A program made the translations under genes and the position numbers. DNA of 64,000 bases from Dissophora ornata (taxonomy: Eukaryota > Mortierellomycota > Mortierellomycetes > Mortierellales > Mortierellaceae), in the NCBI GenBank assembly GCA_025201705.1, contig MU616617.1, positions 17,570-81,569 on the forward strand. The letters are read 5' to 3'. The notes under the pieces are model-generated. The model did no database searches. It worked only from the letters and a program-made list of their open reading frames with translations, and was not told the origin of the DNA. Shown here one piece after another: positions 11,912 through 22,292 of this stretch. How positions within the stretch are numbered: position 1 is the first letter of the stretch; every line of letters starts with the position of its first letter.

Positions 11912-13082
11912 TTAGAATGGGAGCGGCTTTTTGGAACCAGCACTCTTGGTATCCGCCGCGTCATCTTCATCGTCGTCTGCGTCATCATCATCATCACCAC
12001 CTTCTTCTTCTTCTTCTTCTTCTTCTTCCTCTTCTCCCCAATTGTCGTCGTTTTTATCTAATACCGTCTCATCGTAGTTTCCAGGCGTTAAATGTCGAAG
12101 TGGGAATTTTTTCAGATTCTTTGGCAGGCTTAAGAATCGTCCACCCATCAACTTTGAGAGGATGATTCCTGTCGCAACACTGACGTTCAGCGAGTCGACA
12201 TTTGAAACGGCTGTACCCAAAGATGGGACCTGAATAAATGAGTCGCACTGGTTCATGATTTGTTTCCGGAGTCCGTTGCCTTCACTGCCCATGACCAGCA
12301 GAGTCGGTTGATCGACGCCAGTGTCAGGCCAAGTGTGCAGTGGACGACTGCGCTTTGACCCGAATGTAACGTGTGCTCCAACCACATGCCATCCATTCTT
12401 TTGCGAGTCCTATAGAACGTAGCCATTATACAAAACAATGTCAGTAAAACGCGATCCGCTACTTAGTTCTTGAGTATGAAATAAGGATGGTTCATGTTTG
12501 GTGTACCTGAATGAACCTCATCAGGCTAGATACGCCATAAGTCGGTCTAACTTCTAAAGCACCCACGCTGGCCTTGGCGACTACTGCAGAGAGTGGAGAA
12601 CTGTTCTTATGACAGACGATGACACCATCAACGCCCAAAAACAAAGCTGTACGCAGGATCGCGCCTAAATTTTGTGGATCTACAACCTCATCCAGCGCGA
12701 TCCAGACAGGTGGCTCTTTCTCACGGCACCTAAACATCGTCTCTCCCGATTTACTGATCAGCTGATATTGGTTCTGGTCAGAGACTGGTCCCAACGCCTT
12801 GACAAAAATATGGGGCAATTTGGAAGCCTCCAAAATGACACCCTGGGAGCATTGGTGATTAAAGAAAGGAGGAGGCAAAGGACTCGGTGAGTTCATTGTC
12901 TTTCGCTGTGATTCAAGTAAACGCACTGCAATCGATGTTCTAAACCTCTTTCCGTAGATATTTGTACCTGGTGAGGACGCTGATCCGCCAACTCGTTAAG
13001 CTCGTGTTTAGTCGTCTTGATGATTTTAACGCCAGCATCTTTTGCTGCTTTAATACAATCAGACACAGGATCTGCTTTTAGC

Positions 13083-13135
<53 letters not shown>

Positions 13136-13897
13136 AAAAAAAAAAAGTTAGCAAGTGCGATAGACATCTCCTCCTTGTGTCCCAAGGTTCCTTCGATTTA
13201 CAATGTATCCCCTCTTTCCTCCACTTTACTTCTTGCGGTTCTGCAAGACCGTGCTTGAATAATAGAGCGTGTAAGGAGTTCGCAACGTGTTATGCAGAGC
13301 CGAGATAACGACATTGGGCGAGTAGAGATAATCGTGATCAGGCGACTTGTTCTGACTGGGCAGATTACTTCTCCTTGAAACAAAAGGGTCATAGTCGCGT
13401 CCATTTTCGCCGCCGCTAGTGCTTGTGTACGATGATGTTCGTTTGTAAGAGTCGTCACTGTGGCCGTCCCTTGAGGAATTGTTGAGTGAAGACTCGCGAG
13501 GTCTGAACGAATCGCTTTTTTGTTGTCCAAATGATGGACGTCCAAACTTTCCAGAGCCCTTGCCATCCGACAGTCTATCAAATGAATCGTATGACCGGGA
13601 AGACGAAGGCCTGTCGTAATCCCGGTCATAGTCTCTGCTGCTCTTATTACTCCGCGACGCGTCGGATGTCGACCGCGGACTGTCTCTCGCACTGCTACTC
13701 TTTGGGCTACCCCAGTCAAGAGGGCCTCGGAACTTGACCAAGTTCACTGTGAAGGCTCTTGTTGGTGCTATTGTTTTATGGCCGTTGTGTGACAACGACG
13801 GTCGCTGGAAGGAAGCAGATCCCGTGCTCATTGAGGTAGCACGGCTCAGCAACGAACAGCCTCTCTGTCGCGCCAGATTCCTGCAAAGCGTAGTCAT
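11912..13897 (-). CDS. MRM1: Mitochondrial rRNA 2'-O-ribose methyltransferase (SpoU/TrmH, MRM1-like)
   Basis: Methylates a ribose (Gm) of the large mitochondrial rRNA in characterised relatives. Four exons (13897-13230, 13082-12968, 12842-12507, 12409-11912) give 538 residues in frame. The first ~170 residues are disordered, Ser/Arg/Asp/Tyr-rich and begin with a basic, probably mitochondrial presequence. The substrate-binding part reads VVISALHNTLRTPYTLYYS...AGVKIIKTTKHELNELAD, then RPHQGVILEASKLPH. SpoU motifs are LDEVVDPQNLGAILRTALFLG (motif 1), LLVMGSEGNGLRK (motif 2) and IQVPSLGTAVSNVDSLNVSVATGIIL (motif 3). The knot is complete. A C-terminal run of about 11 Glu followed by Asp-rich sequence, encoded by a CTT/CAT-rich repeat on the plus strand, is unusual for the family. 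It diverges from the RNA triphosphatase gene over about 220 bp. Confidence 0.93.
13086..13146. repeat. (CA)n microsatellite with poly-A, inside an intron
   Basis: About 23 CA units followed by about 15 A. On the coding (minus) strand of the MRM1-like gene this reads as oligo-T then (TG)n directly abutting the GTGCAG 3' splice site of intron 1, so it forms the acceptor's polypyrimidine and UG-rich tract. Confidence 0.95.
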
Positions 13898-14121
13898 TCC
13901 GAAAAGCTCGAGTTGTTCAGAAAGGAAAAGGGTGGAGGGTGCTTGCTTTTTCGGTATTCCGCTGTTTGCATTTGGGCAGAGCCAAAATTAATGAAGAGTG
14001 GCTTTTGGTGTTATAGAAAAGTGGCTGGTGACTGTTCTGGACAGGATGTGACTCGACTCCAGCACAAATGCTTCAAACAATAGAGACGAGGGGTTGCTCT
14101 TGACAGATTCACATCGGTACA

Positions 14122-15653
14122 ATGTCAGACAACGAAGCATCCAGGAAGAGGCCTCTTGAGCAAGAAAAAGAGGCAACTGATTCAGGAGATTCACAAATAC
14201 AGAATGACAGGGAAACTCCGGCCATGAAGAAAGCGCGGGCCGTCCAGCAAGGGGCTGACCCAGTTGGAACCAGACTGCCGCCTTTGTCAGCAGAATCACA
14301 GCCGCCGGCAACACGACCGGCAGAGCAACTTGCATCAGCAGCAGGTCAGGGTCAGCAGCCCCGGCCACAACAACATCCTCCTCAACAGCAACTTCAACAA
14401 CAACAATATCGTCCGTCAAAGCTGGAGCACGCTTTCTTTGGCACGGACGTCATGGACGATGTGGTTCGAACCATAGGCGAATTCCTGTTTGAGCATTGCC
14501 ATCACAAAGACGTGGAGGTAAATATTCATCCATCGGCGAACGACTGAGCCTCAATTGATCGCGCTGACCAGATCTGTGTCAGACGTAGCATCACAAGTCA
14601 TATATAAATTATGTCTTTCTTTCTTCCTCAAGATCGAAGCCAAATTAGGAGTGCTTATTGACAAGTCCACAGGGCGTCGGATCGAGATGCCAGTGAAGAA
14701 CGAGGTGGCGCTCGCACCGCAGACACGTCCCGCTTGGTATCAGTTCAAGTCGGACATGACTGCGGTAAGTTTGGGTGGCAAAGCAAGGAAGATGACGCGA
14801 AAAGAGTCGCGCAATCGACGTTTTATGCGTATCCTGATCTTTCCTGTTTTCTAATTTTTCCAGGATCAACACGCACACTTCAATAAGACGCTCAATTGGA
14901 GGTTGGAGCAGACTCGGAAGATGGAACCAAAGGTTAGCATTGAGGACCACGCCATTTTTTTCTTTTTCTTTTTCTTTTTCTTTTTTGCGCGCTGAGACTG
15001 AATGATATTTGTATTAATTGATAATATTTTGGCTGTTTGCAAACCACTCTCGAACTCAGGAACGACAGATCAGATACCAGCACACCTACGAGATTGACCA
15101 GTTCTTCAACTCTCCAGGCGGCGGCAAACTTCGAGTGACTCGAGATCAAAATACCAAAGAAGTCATCGCCAACGGCATAGTTAAGAAGGAGCGTATCGCA
15201 GATCTCGACATTTTCTCACCCCGAAACCCATTTGATTTCCGTGTATCCGTCAACGTCGAGGTCCCTGTCCCAGCACCACCCGCCGGAAGTATGCCTCAGT
15301 TCGAACGGTACAAGAACAGGGTGTCTTATCGCCATAATAATTTCAAAATCGACCTGACGCAAGTCAAATCTGCGAATACTCCCAATACCAACAACAACAA
15401 CAACCGTGGCCCGCCCAACTACAGTCAAATGAATCCACTCGCCAATAACAATATTAATAATAATAATCAAGATTTGACGCATGAGCTCGAAATTGAGTTC
15501 GTGCATCCGGAAGAGTTGGTTCGGGAGCGGGATATCCGACTGAATAGCAATGGAAGACAGCAGGATCGGTTTATGGACATTGTAGGACACTTTGTAAATA
15601 ACGTCAGAGGTTTGGTCGTCCGAGGAAATGTTCAACCGCAGCGACCACATTGA
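14122..15653 (+). CDS. CET1: mRNA 5'-triphosphatase (Cet1/Pct1 type capping enzyme subunit)
   Basis: Removes the gamma phosphate from nascent mRNA 5' ends, the first step of capping. It belongs to the metal-dependent tunnel family found in fungi. Four exons (14122-14517, 14633-14764, 14864-14932, 15060-15653) give 396 residues. The N-terminus is acidic, Pro/Gln-rich and disordered to about residue 105. Catalytic strand 1 is VEIEAKLGVLID (131-142, Glu132 and Glu134). Further family elements are SPGGGKLRVTRD, IVKKERIADLDIFSPRNPFDFRVSVNVE and the second metal-binding strand ELEIEF (341-346). An Asn-rich loop (NTNNNNN...NNNINNNN) lies between strands. Intron 1 falls immediately after Glu132, inside the catalytic motif. 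Presumed partner is a guanylyltransferase encoded elsewhere. Confidence 0.92.
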
Positions 15654-16783
15654 TAGAGACACTCGCTTATGTATATGAGCCCCTTCCCCCCCCACGCTCA
15701 CTTTGTTTCAGATCCCATCTCGGGCGCTTCGCCTTTCGGCGCCTCTATAAACGCGACACTTGATTACAATTATCGGTGTATTTTCATCAACAAATAATTT
15801 GTCGAGTCCTCTTTCTCTTCCGTTTTACAATAATGCTGTAGAGCCGCACAATCACTTCTCGGGCAAAAAATTTTTGGGCCCAAGGGCCACTTTTTTATCC
15901 TTTTTTTTTTTGACTAACAAGGACCCCCACAGATATTATAGAAAATAAACAACAGAGCTGCACTCGCGGCCGGAGCCGCCGTATCCTTGGTTTCACAAAC
16001 CCTGATCGCATTGAACAGGCGCCTGTGGACCTGCTCCTTGCGTGGCTAGATTGTCGTCTTTTAGCCGCAGTCCATAACCATTATAAATTTACAACCTCCG
16101 AGACGCTCCATCACGTCCAGCTTCGTCCGTCCTTGACAGCTGTCCTTTGCTCGCTCGTCCGCGGCCTTTTAGATTTCTTTCACTTGTCGTTGTTTGAGGG
16201 CAAGGCTCAGCGTTGACAGGATTCATAGTCTTGATAACCACACCTCCTCGACATTTTTTCCCGCTGACTATGGACTACATGATTGCGTGATCTCACAAGA
16301 TAAGTCATAATCCATGACGCCTAAGCTGGAGACTTTACTCTCTTCCGGCTTCAATATGTATCACAAAGAGGGGATTCGTCTCGAAATCAGCGAAATTATC
16401 TCAAGGAATAGTTCGAAGCCTCAATGCTCCGCCATGTTCAAAGTACGACGCAAGTCCAACGGAAGTATTCACTACTGCTGGCATTCACAGTACTGCTTAA
16501 CAGCCATCTGAGTCCTTGGATGTTAATTGTGGAGCATTTTGCTAAGCTGTCCACGCCTCGCCTTCATGCTCGCTGAGGAGGACTATTACTAAGGCTCGCT
16601 GCCAATTAGGACATTAAGTGGAGAATCTTTTCGTCCCTGAGTAATGTAACTGACAGTCTAAATGTTACTTTGACAGTAGAGCACACATGCCGAATAAGAT
16701 GGGACAGATGCGTAAAGATGGTATTTTGATATGACGATCTACAGAAGGCGACGATCAAAAATAAAAAGCTGTGTACTTGGAAT
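15654..16783. other. Intergenic stretch with weak coding-like patch
   Basis: No gene can be supported. The plus strand from about 15968 to 16215 stays open for roughly 80 codons (RILGFTNPDRIEQAPVDLLL, later TAVLCSLVRGLLDFFHLSLF) but has no family features. It may belong to the decayed element downstream or be chance. Several T-runs lie at 15890-15912. Confidence 0.4.
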
Positions 16784-18195
16784 TTGATTATCGTTGACAA
16801 GGTCGCTATTTCCTACACGCTCTGCCTGGTACTCATTTACACTATTCCACGCATACAAGTCTGCTGTGCAAAAGTCACGGAGCTGTCATTCACCACAGGC
16901 TCATCGTCTGAGCGTATCAGACACTGGAATGTTGTCGCAGGACTAATAGATATACCATCACCCACACAGCATGTGATCACGAAATGGACAGCGGATTCAA
17001 GGACGCTATTCCAACTCTGTACTTCCTTGCGTCGACAGAACCCGGTGGATCAGCTGAGTGAGAAGACTGATCGCGTATCCCCTGATATCGAATGTTATCT
17101 AGCAACTGCGTTTGCATCCCCGACATTCCTAAGATTCAAGCAGAACGTCGAGACTGCATTGCAGAGGAAGGATGATGCGTTACCAGCTGATATCACACTT
17201 AGCACGATGCAGGTAATGATAAGTCAAACAGCAGCAGCAGGTGAATCGGTTTACCAATCTCCGAGACATCTTTCAACAGGTACAACAACATCAATGACAG
17301 AAACAACAGCAGCGACAGCAACAGCTTGCAGGATGGGTCGTCCAATTACTGGAACGTCAGGAAGCTGTAATGCAGGGCATGTTCAACGACCTTCACGCAT
17401 CCATCAACCTCCAGCGTCCCAATTCCATCTCATCTTGGCCTCCGATATCAAGAGTAGCTGCCGATGCAAACATTACCACAGCCGATGGAATATCATCATC
17501 CTCCTCCAGTGTCGGCGACTGTACAAATCCGCCTTGCTCATGCTCATGCCCAAGGTCATCACCACCACCGCCTCGACCTCGACCTGCAGCAGCAGGCATA
17601 CCATAGTTAGCGCCCATACATGTCCCTGTCATGCTGTTGCATCCTTCGTCGATGTTCTCAATCGCAGCAGCACCAGCATCGGCAATATGACCTCAGCTGC
17701 TGCACTCAAGCACGAGCTATAAGGACCGACAGATACTTATCTACCATGAGCCAGGCCTGGGATGAATACCGTGCCTTTGAGTTATTTAAGGAATCCAAAG
17801 GCGGCCATAAAGCCAATGTGCAGCTTCATGCTGGTGCCCGAAAGCAACTAAACAACAGGAATCGAATCATTAAGGTGGAGTTCCTAGTCACTCAAGAGCT
17901 GGAGGAGTCTGAGAGCGGCAAGAGCCGTGAACTCGCACTCAGAAATGCAATGGAAAGGTTGGATGACGTACGCGTACAGTACAAGTGGAGTATCAACCAA
18001 TTAGTTAAGTACTGTCGCCAACAGAATGAAGGGAGGAGGATGAGTAAGGGCAAGGCTAAGGCTATGGCTATGGCTAATGCTAAGACCAAGGTTAAGGATG
18101 ATACTGGCAGCGCTGGTGTAGGAGAGAATCTTGCTGGAGCGACCAATGACGACTACGACGGCGACGATGGTGGTGATGATGATGACGATGCCTAA
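16784..18195 (+). pseudogene. Decayed GCR1-type DNA-binding gene, probably Crypton-derived
   Basis: The last part (about 17717-18060) reads IRTDRYLSTMSQAWDEYRAF, then a basic NNRNRIIKVEF and helix-rich ERLDDVRVQYKWSINQLVKY. This matches the layout of the GCR1_C DNA-binding domain (Y-x-L-S-x-x-V-S/T-x-x-x-x-W-x-E-Y/W, then R-x-R-x-x-I). The C-terminus is Lys/Ala-rich then Asp-rich. About 250-500 bp upstream, a Gln-rich helix (QQQRQQQLAGWVVQLLERQE) sits in another frame and is interrupted by a TGA in CATCAATGACAG. Further upstream is a third frame with SPTFLRFKQNVETALQRKDD. The broken frames mark it as a degenerate gene, unless unusual introns are present. In fungi this domain often ends Crypton tyrosine-recombinase elements; no recombinase catalytic residues are visible here, so that origin is inference. 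Confidence 0.5.
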
Positions 18196-18566
18196 AATCT
18201 CAGGCAATAAAATCTCTTTTATTCCTGTGTGCTGCTGTGCATACTATGTAGGGATGGATAAGTAGGACGCAACCCTAGAGAGAACCGATGACCGATGATG
18301 GTGGTGAGTATGATGAGGGGACGGCGGTGCCAGCAGGTGTATGTATGGTTGTAAGTTTTGATATTCTCCATGGTGTCGTTCATCATGTCAGTCTGGGGCG
18401 CTTCGCACTACGCGCGCAGTTGAGAGGATTTCCCGATTCCACATTTTTTCACTTGGCTGACGGTTGCTGTATGTGCTACTGTCTAAATGTCACATCTACT
18501 GGCCCTGGACACTAACCGAGTTGTCCTTGAATCCAAAGTGGTTGGTCTTGAGTGCCTCCGACAGTG

Positions 18567-20967
18567 CTAATTCCCAATCAAGTTGCCGTGCAAGTCCAAA
18601 GCGGTCAAAGTGGCGTTGGTCTTGAATGCCTTCGACAGTGCCAGAGCTCCTTCATTCCCAATCCAGTTGTTCCTCAAGTTTAATGTGGTCAAAGTGGTGT
18701 TGGTCTTGAGTGCCTCCGATAGTGCCAGAGCTCCTTCATTCCCAATCAAGTTGCCCTGCAAGTCCAAAGTGGTCAACGTACTGTTGGTCTTGAGTGCCTT
18801 CGACAGTGCCACAGCTCCTTCATTCCCAATTGAGTTGCTCCCGAAGTCCATAGTGGTCAAAGTAGTGTTGGTCTTGAGTGACTCCGACAGTGCCACAGCT
18901 CCTTCATTCCCAATCGAGTTGCCCCCCAAGTTCAAAGTGGTCAAAGTGGTGTTGGTCTTGAGTGCTTCCGATAGTGCCAGCGCTCCTTCCTTCCCAATCG
19001 AGTTGATCCTCAAGATCAAAGTGGTCAAAGCGGTGTTGGCCTTGAGTGCCTCCGACAATGCCAGAGCTCCTTCATTCCCAATCGAGTTGTTCCACAAGTA
19101 CAAAGTGGTCAAAGTGTTGTTGGTCTTGAGTGCCTCCGACAGTGCCAGAGCTCCTTCATTCGCAACTGAGTTGTGCTGCAGGTCCAAAGTGGTCAAAGTA
19201 GTGTTGGTCTTGAGCGCTTCCGACAATGCCAGAGTCCCTTCCTTCCCAATCCAGGTGTACTGCAAGTTCAAAGCGGTCAAAGGATTGTTGGTCTTGAGTG
19301 ATTTTACAAGTACTCGGAACTCACTAGCTCCAATCTCTGGAGGTGTCATCTCCATGGATAACCTATGAAGGTGTGATGATCTTTTCGGTTGCAAACTAAG
19401 AACCTTCATGAAATCCTTGGATAGAACAATATGAATCATTTTCATATTGGTATGTTCTATGATTCGAACAAGTATCTCGTATCGCGTGGATGTTGAAAGT
19501 AGTTTGCTGGTGGCGCTTGCTTGAAACCTTTGGAGATCAAGTCGAAGAATTGATACACTTGACATCTTGAGTGCTTTCTCAAATGCTTCAAGATCAGTCC
19601 TGGAGCAATCCCAGCCGAATGCAATATCCAAGTCGTAAACGCCAACCTTCGCTTTGCTGATGGCCTCATAGAACTCGGCTGCAGCAAAGCTAGACCTCAA
19701 AGTTACTTTGATACTCCCAAGTTGCTCATCAAATACACCTCGTGCCAGTTTGACTACATCACGCAGCTTCTGGGTGTGCGCTTCTTGATAGCCTACTCGA
19801 TAGTGGTGGCGGCAAACCCATTTGACGTGGCCATCCTTAGTTGTCATGCGGTACAGATTACCCAGCAAGTTGTCTGAATTGTTGGCTCCTAGATATGATC
19901 TGAGTTGACGCAGTTCCACTCCTTCCAATCCCTCAACGCCAGTAAGGTAGCTGCCAAGGTCATGTAGCGTTGCTCTTGCATCACCTCCAACATTGACATC
20001 AGTCGATGTTTTTATCAGACTGCGACTCTCCTCCAGATATGCCAAAGAATAATCCACACCCTTGATGATCTTGGAAGTAACCGAGTTGACAGAGGACTCG
20101 GCAAAATCAAGAGCACTGACTACCTTCAAGTTCGCTAGTGCTGGTACGACGTGGCCCGCAATACCTGCTCCCAGTTTGATCATCTCGAGCATCAACATCA
20201 AAAAAGGTCCATACTTCTCAAAGAACTCTGTGGGTTTGTTGACGACATATCCTTCATGGTTGGCGAGGTGAAGGTGATGAGGGATGTTGCTTCCGGATGC
20301 CTCGGTGTGTTCACCACACTCACAGATGAAATGCAAGCGGAACTTGGTGTGGAACATCGTCGTCAGATCCCAGGATGTCGATGTTTCGGGAAGAACAATG
20401 AACAGCCTTGGGATGGTGTATTCAAGCAACCCATAGTTCTGGGTCAATATGGCCTCTGTCTTGCTCTGGATCAGAATCAGGCGATCTTTGATCTCTTGTG
20501 CGTCCTGCAAAACCTGCTTGACAAACTCCTGCGTTATATGGCCTTGATCATAAAGTCCACCCAGCTGGTGTAGGACTGTGCTCTCGAATACAGGATTTGG
20601 AGTCGACATTGGAGAGTCAACATGGACATACTTGACTGTGGTGGACAAGACAACCTCCAGGACTACGTTAGGGCAATGCTTGATGCAGTAAGGCTCGATT
20701 CTAAAGTGTAGAAATAAAAATAAAGTGCCTTAGCATGACTGTTCTTCTTGACTCATTGAGTCCACATTTGTATGCTTTTAGCTACCTGTTTTGATGCGAA
20801 TCCCTCATCGGAGTAACGGCAACTTCGCCATTCTTGACATAATTGACCCCAGGAAAGACCAGTTGGATGTCGTCCCAGTAAACGATACTCTGGCCATTGA
20901 CATTGCCGAGAGGGATATTTACGATATCTGACCTCCCAATCAAGCGGAATGATTGAGAGTCCACCAT
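18567..20967 (-). CDS. NLR-like protein with C-terminal leucine-rich repeat array, truncated
   Basis: Two exons, 20967-20786 and 20700-18567, give 771 residues in frame. The first exon (MVDSQSFRLIGRSDIVNIPL...) and the following ~400 residues (PRLFIVLPETSTSWDLTT, FRLHFICECGEHTEASG, FFEKYGPFLMLMLEMIKLGA) form an all-family N-terminal region I do not recognise as a named domain. From about residue 510 there are eight complete 28-residue NLRC3-type LRRs of the form N-T-T-L-T-T-L-D-L-x-x-N-S-I-G-N-E-G-A-L-A-L-S-E-A-L-K, encoded by near-identical 84-bp units. A ninth breaks off at GNLIGN plus stop. Repeat remnants (SEALKTN) continue past the stop, so a small deletion ended the array. No NACHT or NB-ARC motif is visible. 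A recognition or signalling role is inference from architecture. Confidence 0.8.
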
Positions 20968-21188
20968 CGCTGGCCCTTGATGATTTATGTATGTGGGAAA
21001 GCAAGTGAGTGTGGAAAAAAGATGAGATGGAGAGAAAGAGATTGATATGAGCAAATTGCGAAAGCATGAGTAAACCTCGTGCTACCACCACATTAGAGCG
21101 GCGGTGTTTTGCCAACAAAGTCGATGCATGCGGCATTGTTGCAGGAACTGTCACATTGAGTTTTCTGTCCTACGCCAACAGTATTTTT

Positions 21189-21198
21189 NNNNNNNNNN
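21189..21198. other. Assembly gap (10 N)
   Basis: Ten ambiguous bases flanked by T-run and C-run sequence, about 220 bp upstream of the LRR gene start. A gap of this fixed size normally marks an unresolved join, so distances and repeat content across it are unreliable. Confidence 0.99.
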
Positions 21199-21470
21199 CC
21201 CCATACCGCCCCGGTCGATTATACCCTACAGAGAGGAACGTCCTCGACCCACATCCTTTACCAAAAGGTCACCTCCTCACGAGATGCAACCAGCTTCTAT
21301 AATTCTGAAGTCTGGAAAAGAGCGCTGCAGGTCTCAAACTCGATACTTCCCGGCAGCTTATTTTTTCAGGGGGGTGAATAAAAAATGCACAAGTAATTCT
21401 TTGGCTGTTATCATGTCCTTTCGCCTCTCGCCACAGAAGGACCCCTACGCACTGTTCCCTTTCGTTTCTC

Positions 21471-21635
21471 ATGACACTTTCTAAAGTCCTCCGACGCCAG
21501 ATTATCGGCATGCACAAAGCTGGCGTCAATGGCCCAGCAATCGTGAAAGAAGTTCAAGTGGGCGACGAACAGTTCAAGAATTATTTCGCGATACAAGAGG
21601 GACTTTTGCCAAATCGACGCCGAACAAAAGACTAA
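21471..21635 (+). pseudogene. Tc1/mariner-type transposase N-terminal fragment
   Basis: Open stretch of 54 codons starting ATGACACTT. The protein begins MTLSKVLRRQIIGMHKAG and continues with VNGPAIVKEVQVGDEQFK. It matches the first helix-turn-helix (PAIRED-like) of Tc1/mariner transposases, where R-x-x-I-I-G-M-x-x-A-G is characteristic. The frame ends at TAA and no DDE catalytic region follows, so this is a relic. It lies just upstream of a dispersed repeat also found near 57.7 kb. Confidence 0.6.
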
Positions 21636-21701
21636 AAAACTGAATTCTTCTCAGGCCTTCGACGATGTAGTTATCACGCCCTCCCCAATTCATCACTCCT
21701 C

Positions 21702-21828
21702 GATGAAAACAAAGTCAAAATCCGTAGGAATCTACGAATAATGTCCCTTTCGCAATGAAGGTATTCACCAACGCTATATAACTAGTCGCGTTCCCACGGG
21801 CTACGCAACTATTGTCAGGGTGTTAGCT
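21702..21828 (+). repeat. Dispersed repeat, copy A
   Basis: Shares an imperfect match with 57609-57760 on the same strand. Common blocks include GAAAACAAAG, ATCTACGAAT, CCCTTTCGCAATGAAG, ACCAACGCTATATAAC and AGTCGCGTTCCC. Its right end (AGGGTGTTAGCTCGATT, 21814-21830) recurs at about 21938-21954 followed by GTCCAGACGCCC. It directly follows the Tc1/mariner fragment, so it is probably non-coding or terminal sequence of that element family. Confidence 0.7.
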
Positions 21829-22081
21829 CGATTTTTTTTTTTTTTCTTTTTTTGAATGTCAAGTTTAATCCGAATAGTGGAAGTCTAAGTGCAGCTCGTA
21901 CGAGCGGTATTCTACCCTAAATAAAGTGCTCATGACTAGGGTGTTAGCTCGATTGTCCAGACGCCCAAAAAAAAATTTTGAAAGCCGACACAGCCGCACA
22001 GTCATGTGACATTGTCACGTTAAACAGTCACATTATTGATGTAGGATCAAATAGATCTTTAAAATCCCGCTTTCATCACAA

Positions 22082-22154
22082 GCTCGCATAGCTTAGTCGG
22101 TAGAGCGTCGTGCTAATAACGCGAAGGCCGCAGGTTCGATCCCTGCTGTGAGCA
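22082..22154 (+). tRNA. tRNA-Ile (anticodon AAU)
   Basis: A 73-nt intronless cloverleaf can be drawn by eye. The acceptor stem GCTCGCA pairs with TGTGAGC (one G-U) and is followed by discriminator A. The D arm is GCTTAGTCGGTAGAGC. The anticodon stem TCGTG/CGCGA encloses loop CTAATAA with anticodon AAT. The T arm is GCAGG-TTCGATC-CCTGC. Wobble A34 would be edited to inosine and read AUU/AUC/AUA. A T-rich run follows at 22156-22161 as a likely pol III terminator. Confidence 0.93.
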
Positions 22155-22292
22155 TATTTTTGTTATTATTTTCAATAACCTGCGCTTCTTCCTTGACAAT
22201 GTTGCGTACCTCCTCTTTGGTCCAACTTACCAGCAAGCCTTGGGCTCTGCACTTGACTTCTTTCTCTTCACTCTTGGCGCGCCTTTTTTTTT

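Noticed and set aside
13086..13131. Possible CRISPR-like or satellite array
   Set aside because: It is a simple dinucleotide repeat within an intron of a eukaryotic gene; no spacers.
18583..19368. 261-codon plus-strand frame opposite the LRR gene
   Set aside because: It is the antisense shadow of the 84-bp LRR repeats; its own repeat pattern follows from the real minus-strand repeats.
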